A DNA stretch of 12,874 nucleotides, taken from an uncultured Oscillospiraceae bacterium. GTDB taxonomy: Bacteria; Bacillota; Clostridia; Oscillospirales; Ruminococcaceae. Position 1 is the stretch's first letter, and each line of letters starts with the position of its first letter. A model generated the notes under the pieces. It saw only the letters and a list, made by a program, of their open reading frames with translations, did not search any database and was not told the origin of the DNA. A program made the position numbers and the translations under genes. Positions 6,497 to 12,874 of this stretch are shown here, in pieces. The stretch is from NCBI GenBank assembly GCA_905197685.1, contig CAJJZS010000023.1, positions 1 through 12,874 on the forward strand. The letters run 5' to 3'.

Positions 6497-6506
6497 AATA
6501 AAACGC
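6476..6506 (-). promoter_or_regulatory. Leftward promoter of the DUF3945-topB operon
   Basis: Read on the minus strand, TACATTTG (6483-6476) matches TAnnTTTG. The -33 region, about 19 bases upstream, reads GCGT/GTTTTA and does not contain TTTG, so this promoter is weaker or activator-dependent. The predicted start near 6469 gives a leader of about 34 nt. The 10 bp repeats at 6522-6555 would then lie at about -53 to -86, a usual place for activator binding. RteB or another element regulator is a candidate. Confidence 0.45.
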
Positions 6507-6521
6507 TGATTTTCAAAAAGG

Positions 6522-6555
6522 TGTCATCAGATGTCATCAAATGTCATCATATGTC
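6522..6555. repeat. Tandem 10 bp iterons (TGTCATCAnA)
   Basis: Three consecutive decamers, TGTCATCAGA, TGTCATCAAA and TGTCATCATA, are followed by a partial TGTC. The 10 bp period is close to one helical turn, so a protein could bind the same face of DNA repeatedly. They lie between the two opposed promoters and the non-coding region, upstream of the DUF3945 operon and just downstream of the rightward start site. This fits an operator or an iteron array. Confidence 0.7.
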
Positions 6556-6887
6556 CGAAAAAGTGGTTTTCAGATGAGGGTGGAATGTCGGCGAACAGGG
6601 GGAAAGCCGGGCAAAAAGAAATATGCGACAAGAAAAAAGAGAAGCGGTATGTATGGCAGGAGAAGGAGCAGGCGGAACAAACAATGCGGAACCATGCAGA
6701 GCGGAGGGAGCTGAAGCCCCCTGTCTTCTCATGGCTTCTTTTATTTTTGCGAAAAGATTCTTGTGAGACCTATACCCCAGACGGTACATGTGGGATTTCG
6801 TGGGGTATGAGATATGCCTTCCTCAATATCCGATATTTTTTATCCATGCGTCACGTCGGTCGCAGTTTGCCCCTGTAATCGTTTCTC
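6556..6887. other. Intergenic region without a recognised gene
   Basis: This stretch, with the flanking repeats and palindrome, makes a gap of about 630 bases between the RteB-like gene and the DUF3945 gene. No recognisable protein is encoded. An 8 bp inverted repeat, ATACCCCA (6772-6779) with TGGGGTAT (6801-6808), could form a hairpin with a 21-base loop. A lone TATTTTTG at 6742-6749 on the plus strand resembles a -7 box but has no -33 partner. The region is purine-rich on the plus strand near 6600-6700. A plus-strand frame from 6531 to 6878 is open but unconvincing. Confidence 0.5.
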
Positions 6888-7005
6888 AAATCGAATTTGG
6901 ATTGCCGCCGCATTCTTTTTCGTGAAAATTTTCCACGGCGAAGCCGCAAGGAAAATTTTCACGAAAAAAGTGTAGGAAATGCGGCTGGCAAGACTAATTC
7001 GATTT
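6888..7005. repeat. 118 nt palindromic structured element downstream of the rteB-like gene
   Basis: The outer arms AAATCGAATT (6888-6897) and AATTCGATTT (6996-7005) pair perfectly, then TTGCC with GGCAA and GCCGCATT with AATGCGGC. The inner 19 bp arms TTTTTCGTGAAAATTTTCC (6916-6934) and GGAAAATTTTCACGAAAAA (6950-6968) are also perfect. The tip ACGGCGAAGCCGCAA holds its own mini-hairpin CGGC-GAA-GCCG. It begins 60 bases beyond the stop at 7065. The left arm contains TTGGATTGCC, as does the element at 2196-2320. There is no clear T tract, so it is not a standard terminator. Candidates are a structured RNA, a transcript-end stabiliser, a roadblock or a repeat family. Confidence 0.8.
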
Positions 7006-7064
7006 TCCTTTGATGAAGGGGGAAACTGTTCTGGCAATATCCATCCGCCTGTCCTTTTAACATA

Positions 7065-8384
7065 TTATTTGCTAATACCATGTATGCTCATTTTTTTATA
7101 AAGGGTGGGGCGGCTTATTCCCAGCAACGCCGCCGCTTGTGTCAGGTTTCCTTTGGATATGGATATTGCCGTCTTGATTTGTTCAATGTTCCTTTTCTCG
7201 TCTTTCTGCAAACATTTGTCTATCTTTTTTTTCTTGGCAGAATTCGGAGCATCCGTTTCCGTCTGTTTCAACCGTAAAAAATCGGGAGTTATCAAATTTC
7301 CTTTGCATATCAATACCGCCGCATAAACAACCTGTTTCAACTGCCTGACATTTCCCGGCCAGCTATACCCCAACAGCATTTCTTTTGCCGGTCCGTCAAA
7401 ACCCACCACCTCTTTCCGGAGTTCCGCACAAGACTGTTCCCTGAAAAAATCCGCCAGGGGAAGTATGTCTTCCAAACAATTTTGCAGCGCAGGTACGGTA
7501 ATCGTAAAGTCATGGAAACGATACAACAAGTCTTTGCGGAAACGTTTCTCGGCCACCGCCTGGAACAAGTCCTCGTTGGTTGCCGCGATGATACGCACAT
7601 CCATCCGCCTGTCCTGTTTCCCGCCCACCGGACGATAGCTCCGTTCCTCCATGGCACGCAACAACATCCGTTGTGTCTCTATTGAGAGATTCTCCACTTC
7701 GTCCATGAACAAGGTGCCTCCCTGCGCTTCCAGGAAATACCCCGCCTTTTCCTCGGTAGCCCCTGTGAAGGCTCCCTTGACATGGCCGAAAAAGGCGGAA
7801 GCGGCCAGATCTTTGGACAAACTGCCACAGTCAACCTTAATATACGGTTTGTTGGCTCTGAGACTCCTCCTGTGTATCTTATTTGCCAGATGTTCTTTTC
7901 CGGTTCCCGTGTTCCCCAGTATCAACACTGTCATGTCTGTTGGTGCAACCAGGTGGATATATTGGTTCAATTCGCAAAAAGAGGCACTCCTGCGTTCGTA
8001 AATCACTTTGGAAAAAGTATCGTTTGCCGCTTTTATCTTTCTTATGGCGGGTAACAGCTTGTCTTCAACCAGTGGTTTGAGGATAAAATCCTCCGCACCT
8101 AATTTCATGGCATGGACGGCAGAATGTATCTCCTCATAGTTGGTCATCATTATGAACGGATGCATGTACCCGTTATCCCTCATCCATTTCAACAAGGCGG
8201 TACTTTCCCCGTCCGGCAGCCTTAAATCCGCCAATACCATATCATCCTCATGGATGGAACCCCTAATCATTTTTTTTGCCTGTGCCAGCCCGTGTGCCTT
8301 CATTGTCTTAAAGTCCGCCTTTTGCAAAAGACTACAGATATAGTCACAGAACAAGATATTATCCTCAATAACAATCACTTTCAT
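7065..8384 (-). CDS. rteB: RteB-like sigma-54-dependent response regulator
   Basis: A 439-residue NtrC-type activator. The receiver domain (1-120) has the acidic pair Glu7-Asp8, phospho-acceptor Asp53 (LADLRLPDGE), Thr81 and Lys103. The AAA+ domain has Walker A GNTGTGKE at 157-164, the sigma-54 contact loop GAFTGA at 204-209, Walker B GGTLFMDEVE from 222, and RPVGG further on. The C-terminal Fis-type helix-turn-helix is NLTQAAALLGISRPTLYKKM. In CTnDOT, RteB is the regulator that, with sensor RteA, switches on rteC and later excision and transfer genes. Assignment here rests on domain order, length and pairing with the kinase, not on an alignment. Its start overlaps the kinase stop by 20 bases, indicating translational coupling. 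No rteC was seen in the window. Confidence 0.88.
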   Translation of the reverse strand: MKVIVIEDNILFCDYICSLLQKADFKTMKAHGLAQAKKMIRGSIHEDDMVLADLRLPDGESTALLKWMRDNGYMHPFIMMTNYEEIHSAVHAMKLGAEDFILKPLVEDKLLPAIRKIKAANDTFSKVIYERRSASFCELNQYIHLVAPTDMTVLILGNTGTGKEHLANKIHRRSLRANKPYIKVDCGSLSKDLAASAFFGHVKGAFTGATEEKAGYFLEAQGGTLFMDEVENLSIETQRMLLRAMEERSYRPVGGKQDRRMDVRIIAATNEDLFQAVAEKRFRKDLLYRFHDFTITVPALQNCLEDILPLADFFREQSCAELRKEVVGFDGPAKEMLLGYSWPGNVRQLKQVVYAAVLICKGNLITPDFLRLKQTETDAPNSAKKKKIDKCLQKDEKRNIEQIKTAISISKGNLTQAAALLGISRPTLYKKMSIHGISK

Positions 8385-10707
8385 AGATTTTCTTTGCCTG
8401 TTGTGCCAAATAAATTATTTCTTTTCCTTTATCCAATACTTTTTGAACAGTCCGTTTCAATTCTTCAACCGAAAGCTCCCCGGAACCCTGAAGCAGCGCA
8501 AACAATTCACGTAGCGGTTTACCGGCATGAATAATCTCCCATGAGCATGTCAGATGGTGTACCCACTCCTTCAGTGCCTCGTGATCATTCTTTTCCGCAC
8601 TCTCAGCCACCGCTTCCATATCCTTTGCGGTTTCCTCAATCAAGGTATCAAGCATCGCCTTTTTGTCTCCATGCTCCAACAGAGTATGGAAATCAATTTG
8701 TTCCAACTGCCTTTCGTTTCCTAAGCATTCTGCGCATACCTGCAACAATTCCTCAGCCGAAAACGGTTTTTTCAAACAAGCCGAAAACCCCGCCTCACGC
8801 AGGTCTTCCGCCTTGCAGCTCCCCGAAGCGGTTGCCGCTATGACCGGAATGCTCCTTGAATTTCCCACTTTTGCCATGCGCAGGAGTTTCAGCACCTCAA
8901 ACCCGTTCATCTGTGGCATTTTCAAATCCGTAATCAACAGGTCATAGCTTTGGCAACGTACATGTTCCATCAAGTCACGTGTATTCTCACATACCGTACA
9001 AGTGACTCCATGATGCGCGAACATTTCCCTGATCGCAGCCAACAAGACGGTGTCATTGTCCAATACCAGAACCGTAAACGGCTGTATGGGAATCCTGTCC
9101 TTGTCGTTGCCGTTCACACTTTCCTCTGCCACAGGCAAGGGCAAGTAGACAGTAAAACGGCTGCCTACACCTTTCCGGCTTGTCAGCTCTATCCTGCCTT
9201 CCAGCAACTCGACCAGGCTTTTGACTATTGAAAGCCCAAGGCCGACCCCTTCTTCCGCAATCGCGTTGGGAAGCCGTTCGAATGCCGTAAAAATACGCGC
9301 CTGCTCCTCGTCATCCATACCGGTTCCGGTATCTTCCACCGTAAGCGCCAATATCCCTTTTTCAAATCGCGTACGTAATGTCACCGTTCCCTGTTCTGTA
9401 AATTTAATCGCATTTGACAACAGGTTGCTCCCTATCTGGATTATTCTTTTTTTATCCCCGACAACAACCGCATCCCCGGCACTTTCCATGTTTAAGGACA
9501 AGTTCTTTCCTGCCGCCAACGGCAGGAAATCCGTTTCCAATACCTCCATGACAGAGCATAACCTGAACGGGGCGGGACTGGCTTTTTCCTTGCCGCTTTC
9601 CAAACGGAAAAATCCCAGCAGGGCATTCAGCATGGAAGCCATATATTCTGCCACCTGCCGTATATTTTGGTTATACTCCTTACGTTTCAACGTCCTCCTC
9701 TCCGTGGCAAGCAATTCCGCATAGCTGCTGATGGTGGCAAGCGGAGAACGTAAATCGTGCGTCACCGCCAGCATGATTTTTTTTCTTGCTTCAATCAGCT
9801 TCTTGTTTTCAACGACAGTCTGCCTCAACTGCCGGACCGTATCCTCCAATCTTCTTTTATAGCGGTTTATGCGTATCATATACCTGTGTATAACCAGATA
9901 AGACCCTACTAATAACAGTATCATGAATGCCGTCAAACCAATGACTACGGCAAATGATTGTTTTTCAGCCTTTGCAATCCTATCTTCCCGTTTCTTCAGC
10001 TCTGTTCTTGCCGCCTTGTCCATGTGTACAATCATCTGCTGTAGCTGCTTGTTCAACATTCTGTTCTTTCCGGCTAAATAGTTCGTCTGCTCAGCCAGTT
10101 CCCGGGTATATGCCTGATGTTCGCCCACTACCTTTTGGTTGAGTGCATAAAGCATGGAAGCCGTGGAGGGGGAATCCGCCTTATCACGTTTTCTGAACAG
10201 CCTCTTCAGCAATCCCCCCTTTTTATTGGTTTCCCGTTCACTTTGTCTGGCAATAACCGGAATTTGTGCCGCAATTTCCTGACTGACCTCTTCCTGTTTA
10301 TGCACCAGAGATATGATTTTTTGCATATACAGTTCCTTGTCTTTCCATAAAGTACGGATACTGTCCATGTGGGAGTTGGGATTGCTGTTGTTAAATTCAT
10401 ATAACAAGCTGTCAATATGCTGTTTCCGTTTGCGGAATGTAAGAAAATCCTGCTCGTTCCATTCCATGAAGGTTTCACACAATAAAGAAAGGCTAAGCAT
10501 TTCCACATATATATCATTCATGTCATGTTTCTGACGGTTGATTCCCCGGACTTCCACTTCCCGGACCTTCATCTCTTTCCATTCATGGATACCGGCGTAT
10601 ACAATACAGCTTATGATTATAATTTTGGTGATGTACCCGACCGCTATTGGGGCGAGAAGAGGTTGCGAACATAAAGATTGTCCCAACAATTTATTCCAGC
10701 TTTTCAA
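8365..10707 (-). CDS. rteA: RteA-like hybrid sensor histidine kinase
   Basis: A 780-residue inner-membrane kinase. Membrane helices lie near 20-40 and 252-273 and enclose a mostly helical periplasmic sensor of about 210 residues. A coiled linker follows, then the HisKA domain with His317 (AVTHDLRSPL). The ATPase domain has NLLSNAIKFT (428-437), VEDTGTGM (457-464) and GVGLGLSIV (487-495). The receiver (about 545-660) has Asp594 (ITDLKMP) and Lys647. The last 120 residues resemble an Hpt domain, with VHHLT at 716-720 and probable His717. This matches RteA, the CTnDOT sensor. The start is TTG at 10707: a TAA lies directly before it, and the first ATG (residue 46) would remove helix 1. A GGAAG sequence lies upstream. 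A palindrome over its promoter suggests repression by the neighbouring TetR-type protein. Confidence 0.87.
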   Translation of the reverse strand: MKSWNKLLGQSLCSQPLLAPIAVGYITKIIIISCIVYAGIHEWKEMKVREVEVRGINRQKHDMNDIYVEMLSLSLLCETFMEWNEQDFLTFRKRKQHIDSLLYEFNNSNPNSHMDSIRTLWKDKELYMQKIISLVHKQEEVSQEIAAQIPVIARQSERETNKKGGLLKRLFRKRDKADSPSTASMLYALNQKVVGEHQAYTRELAEQTNYLAGKNRMLNKQLQQMIVHMDKAARTELKKREDRIAKAEKQSFAVVIGLTAFMILLLVGSYLVIHRYMIRINRYKRRLEDTVRQLRQTVVENKKLIEARKKIMLAVTHDLRSPLATISSYAELLATERRTLKRKEYNQNIRQVAEYMASMLNALLGFFRLESGKEKASPAPFRLCSVMEVLETDFLPLAAGKNLSLNMESAGDAVVVGDKKRIIQIGSNLLSNAIKFTEQGTVTLRTRFEKGILALTVEDTGTGMDDEEQARIFTAFERLPNAIAEEGVGLGLSIVKSLVELLEGRIELTSRKGVGSRFTVYLPLPVAEESVNGNDKDRIPIQPFTVLVLDNDTVLLAAIREMFAHHGVTCTVCENTRDLMEHVRCQSYDLLITDLKMPQMNGFEVLKLLRMAKVGNSRSIPVIAATASGSCKAEDLREAGFSACLKKPFSAEELLQVCAECLGNERQLEQIDFHTLLEHGDKKAMLDTLIEETAKDMEAVAESAEKNDHEALKEWVHHLTCSWEIIHAGKPLRELFALLQGSGELSVEELKRTVQKVLDKGKEIIYLAQQAKKIYESDCY

Positions 10708-10750
10708 TTATCTACTTCCTTTTCTGATTAGTTATACTCAATTAAAAATC

Positions 10751-10790
10751 CTTTGCAAAATAAACCGACCAGTCGGTTTGTTTTGCAAAG
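10751..10790. promoter_or_regulatory. 40 bp palindromic operator, probable TetR-family binding site
   Basis: The left arm CTTTGCAAAATAAACCGAC and right arm GTCGGTTTGTTTTGCAAAG are complementary at 18 of 19 positions around the centre CA. The core AAACCGAC/GTCGGTTT looks like operators used by TetR-family repressors. It overlaps the -7 box of the rteA promoter (10786-10793) and the predicted start site, so binding would block transcription of the rteA-rteB pair. The TetR-type gene begins 645 bases upstream, in the same direction. No second copy is visible in the window. Confidence 0.8.
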
Positions 10791-10816
10791 GTAAGTTTTT
10801 TCCAAGAATAATGAAA
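10786..10816 (-). promoter_or_regulatory. Promoter of the rteA-rteB operon
   Basis: On the minus strand TACCTTTG (10793-10786) matches TAnnTTTG exactly. TTTC (10816-10813), 19 bases upstream, matches TTTG at three of four positions. Transcription should start near 10779, inside the palindrome, giving a leader of about 70 nt before the TTG start. Confidence 0.65.
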
Positions 10817-10910
10817 GGAGAATTTGTTTCAGCAAATGATATTTAACAGCTTATCTGCCTAAAGACCAATGTTGTGGCTCAAAAAAAGGAAAGAAATACA
10901 AACGTTGAGA

Positions 10911-11435
10911 TTACATTTTTAAGAACATACCCAAAAACGTCTTACCGATGGAGGTGTTCAATATCTGCCTGCTGAATTCCGCAGTATCGTTTACACACAT
11001 CTTATGGTTGCAAGCCATATTTGAAAGGAAGTCCTGTTCCTTGGCAAAAAGTTCCTGGTACATTTGAGAAAAATCGTCCATATACTCGTGGGCGGAAGAT
11101 ACAAACTGCATATAATGCATCAAGCCATTACCATTCAATTGTTCAGGAAAACTGTTTATCACCCGTTCTATCGGATTCCGGTACAGCCTTAGAAACTCAT
11201 CCCAATTTTTTTCTACTGCTGAGTCTATTTCGGTTGGAAGTTGGGATGCAGGAAAAAAACACATTTTCACAACCGCATCCACCAACAGTCTTTTGGAAGG
11301 AAAATAATGAATGACGGCCCCCTTGGATTTATGCACGGCAAACGCCACATCACAAAATGAAGTTTGTTTCATACCTTTCGCGATGAATAACCTATACGCC
11401 TCCTTAATAATCCTTTGTTTCAAGTTCGGGTTCAT
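10911..11435 (-). CDS. TetR/AcrR-family transcriptional repressor
   Basis: A 174-residue regulator starting MNPNLKQRIIKEAYRLFIAK. Residues 8-55 form the TetR DNA-binding domain: helix 1 IIKEAYRLFIAKG, then TSFCDVAFAVHKSKGAVIHYF, with the helix-turn-helix at about 25-45 and the family signature GAVIHYFPSK. Residues 60-174 are the variable helical ligand and dimer domain and give no ligand clue. The most likely operator is the palindrome at 10751-10790 over the rteA promoter. The gene has its own consensus promoter and a leader of about 200 nt. It sits between the ketoacyl synthase cargo and the conjugation regulators, so it could sense a product of that pathway, but that is inference. The tetR name is avoided because this is not the tetracycline repressor. 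Confidence 0.9.
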   Translation of the reverse strand: MNPNLKQRIIKEAYRLFIAKGMKQTSFCDVAFAVHKSKGAVIHYFPSKRLLVDAVVKMCFFPASQLPTEIDSAVEKNWDEFLRLYRNPIERVINSFPEQLNGNGLMHYMQFVSSAHEYMDDFSQMYQELFAKEQDFLSNMACNHKMCVNDTAEFSRQILNTSIGKTFLGMFLKM

Positions 11436-11458
11436 CTTACAGCTATATTACAGAAGAA

Positions 11459-11532
11459 ATAGCACAGATGCAATCAACAACCCAAACGTGGCAGTGGAAT
11501 GCCTAGAGATGAAGCTGACGCACCTGTGCTAT
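11459..11532. promoter_or_regulatory. Inverted repeat in the leader of the TetR-type gene
   Basis: ATAGCACAGATGC (11459-11471) pairs with GCACCTGTGCTAT (11520-11532) at 12 of 13 positions, with 48 bases between. A small inner hairpin, GGCA-GTGGAA-TGCC, lies in the spacer. On the minus strand the structure lies inside the predicted 5' leader, ending 23 bases before the ATG. It could be an attenuator or a repressor site. CTnDOT uses leader-based translational attenuation upstream of tetQ-rteA-rteB, which makes the position notable. Confidence 0.5.
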
Positions 11533-11641
11533 ATATCTTAATATAGCGCAAGCTGTCATATTCCATCTTATCTCTTTGAAATTTTCCACTTTTCGTTTGA
11601 AAGATGATATATGATACTATACTATGTCGTTTTTATCTGCG

Positions 11642-11673
11642 CAAAAATACGCTATTTATCGTTTATTTCCAAA
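11642..11673 (-). promoter_or_regulatory. Consensus promoter of the TetR-type gene
   Basis: On the minus strand TTTG (11673-11670), 20 bases, then TATTTTTG (11649-11642) match the Bacteroides consensus at all defined positions. It lies directly after the ketoacyl synthase stop at 11675. The predicted start near 11635 gives a leader of about 200 nt. Confidence 0.65.
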
Positions 11674-11674
11674 C

Positions 11675-12814
11675 TTAAACCACACTTAATAATACAGTTC
11701 CATAAGAAAAACGCCCGCTTTCAGGAACAAGCAGCAATATTTTTTCTCCAGATGTAAGTTCGTGCGTCTTCCAGAACTCATCCAAAATTGCGAATATAGC
11801 TGCTGAAGCGATATTGCCGACCTTTGGCAAATTCGTGAACCATTTGCCCTCATCAATTCCGATTCCCGTTTGTTTCAACTCATTTATTATTTTGTCATAA
11901 AAGAACATGGAAGAAACATGAGGCAGTACATAAGAAATCGTATCCGGTGATACTTTGTGTTTCTCTAAACAATATTTGATATGTTTTGCCCAATATGGTA
12001 CAGCCTTTTGTTCCAATAATTTAATATCTTGTTTTACTGTAAAGAGTGAACGATCTACAAAATCTTGAGAATTAAATGCTTTCCAACTTTTTAATTCTCC
12101 ATTTTCTGTTTTTTCTGCCCCCATAAACATACATGTTGGTAATTCATTCGCAAATGAGGTCATTTCCACCCATTCAACCTTTAAAGCCTTTTCATTACCA
12201 GGATTGTCTTGAAGCAATACAGCGCTGGCCCCATCACTCAACATGAAACGTAGAAAATCTTTCTCCAATGCCATGTATGGCTTTATTCCAAGATTAGCGC
12301 ATTTCTCATACTCTAAATCATAGTTTTTGGATAGCAAGCCAGCTGATGCCAATTCTGAACAGCTACAAACAGCATTCTGTTTTTCACCAGATAAAATACT
12401 CCAATAAGCGATTTTAAATGCTTGAATGCATGACAAACAAATACCGGCTGATGAATATATTTCCATTGGCTTGTTTTTTAGCAAGCCATGTACCATAGAG
12501 GCGTGTGAGGGTAATATCTGATCCGGACTAGCAGTTGCGCACGCTAACAAATCCAAATCCTGCATTGGAAGAGGATGTTTCGCCAACAGACTATATATAG
12601 ATTGTGCCGCCAAGTCTGCATTAGTATGTGTCATAGTCTGATTAGTATCAATGGCATAGAAGCGTTGCTTTATACCATTCTGTCTAAGCACAATGTTTTT
12701 GACACGAGAGTGTGAACCGGAAATTAAGCCCAAATACTCCTCTATTTGGTCATTGCCTATAGGAGAGTTGGGGAAGTAAACTGCTGTTGTTGTTATAAAA
12801 ACTTCTTTCTGCAT
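11675..12814 (-). CDS. Beta-ketoacyl-ACP synthase III-like enzyme (DarB-type)
   Basis: A 379-residue thiolase-fold enzyme. The catalytic triad is intact: Cys126 in SSAGICLSCIQAF, His299 in VLPHVSS and Asn334 in KVGNIASAAIF. MLSDGASAVLL at 191-201 and the GTVLLSVV end are family features. At 379 residues it is longer than housekeeping FabH (about 320). Its N-terminus (FPNSPIGNDQIEEYLG, IVLRQNGIKQRFYA) resembles my memory of the DarB-type clade that condenses acyl units in dialkylresorcinol, flexirubin and aryl-polyene pathways. Membership of a secondary pathway is thus likely but unproved, since no partner gene is in view. The gene is visibly richer in A and T than the conjugation genes, suggesting separate acquisition as cargo. 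The ATG at 12814 follows an AT-rich leader. Confidence 0.85.
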   Translation of the reverse strand: MQKEVFITTTAVYFPNSPIGNDQIEEYLGLISGSHSRVKNIVLRQNGIKQRFYAIDTNQTMTHTNADLAAQSIYSLLAKHPLPMQDLDLLACATASPDQILPSHASMVHGLLKNKPMEIYSSAGICLSCIQAFKIAYWSILSGEKQNAVCSCSELASAGLLSKNYDLEYEKCANLGIKPYMALEKDFLRFMLSDGASAVLLQDNPGNEKALKVEWVEMTSFANELPTCMFMGAEKTENGELKSWKAFNSQDFVDRSLFTVKQDIKLLEQKAVPYWAKHIKYCLEKHKVSPDTISYVLPHVSSMFFYDKIINELKQTGIGIDEGKWFTNLPKVGNIASAAIFAILDEFWKTHELTSGEKILLLVPESGRFSYGTVLLSVV

Positions 12815-12874
12815 TTAAAGAGGAGTTCTATAAATTAAAATATTGTAGTACAGTTGTTTATATGGTTCCAAGAG
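12815..12874. other. AT-rich leader upstream of the ketoacyl synthase gene
   Basis: This 60-base stretch shows no credible coding start and no full consensus promoter on the minus strand, and no copy of the 40 bp palindrome. It may be an intergenic gap within a longer cargo operon. Confidence 0.4.

Noticed and set aside
6522..6555. A CRISPR array
   Set aside because: The repeats are 10 bp and directly adjacent, with no spacers and no cas genes nearby.
6531..6878. A 115-codon plus-strand open frame after the rightward promoter
   Set aside because: Its start lies within the iterons, its composition is Lys/Arg-rich and irregular, it has no recognisable domain, and it runs up to the palindrome. 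It is kept only as possible non-coding RNA.
10751..10790. An intrinsic terminator for the TetR-type gene
   Set aside because: The palindrome lacks a T tract on the minus strand and overlaps a good promoter, which fits an operator better.

Overview
The window looks like part of a Bacteroidales (Bacteroides or Parabacteroides type) integrative conjugative element of the CTnDOT/rteA-rteB class. Four things point there: a gene pair with the domain layout of the CTnDOT regulators RteA and RteB, a topoisomerase III-like gene next to DUF4099/DUF3945 genes, a PRTRC cassette, and several promoters that match the Bacteroides consensus (TTTG, about 19-20 bases, TAnnTTTG). All credible genes lie on the minus strand, so transcription runs from high to low coordinates. 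No rRNA, tRNA, CRISPR array or insertion sequence was seen.

In transcription order, 12814-11675 is an AT-rich ketoacyl-ACP synthase III gene with an intact Cys-His-Asn triad, probably cargo from a polyene or dialkylresorcinol-type pathway that continues beyond the right edge. Next, 11435-10911 is a TetR-family repressor with its own consensus promoter and a leader of about 200 nt containing an inverted repeat. Between it and the next gene is a 40 bp near-perfect palindrome lying over the promoter of the rteA-like gene. Positions 10707-8365 (TTG start) and 8384-7065 encode a hybrid histidine kinase and an NtrC-type activator. In CTnDOT the gene upstream of rteA is tetQ; here a tetR gene and a biosynthetic gene sit there, suggesting that a ligand other than tetracycline controls transfer.

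Positions 7064-6436 are non-coding but highly structured. They hold a 118 nt imperfect palindrome, 10 bp tandem repeats, and back-to-back promoters, one of which points rightward with a perfect consensus. The operon 6435-2423 follows: a DUF4099/DUF3945 protein, a stand-alone DUF4099 paralogue, and a topoisomerase III homologue whose catalytic tyrosine is replaced by cysteine. It ends in a strong intrinsic terminator at 2398-2361.

After a second branched palindrome resembling the first (2320-2196), another operon begins: a small two-helix membrane protein, a 69-residue hypothetical, PRTRC protein E, PRTRC protein C (a predicted ubiquitin-like beta-grasp protein) and an unfinished gene cut by the left edge. 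The most interesting points are the tetR/palindrome control of rteA, the topoisomerase without its tyrosine, the paired structured repeats, and the iteron-like repeats by the divergent promoters.
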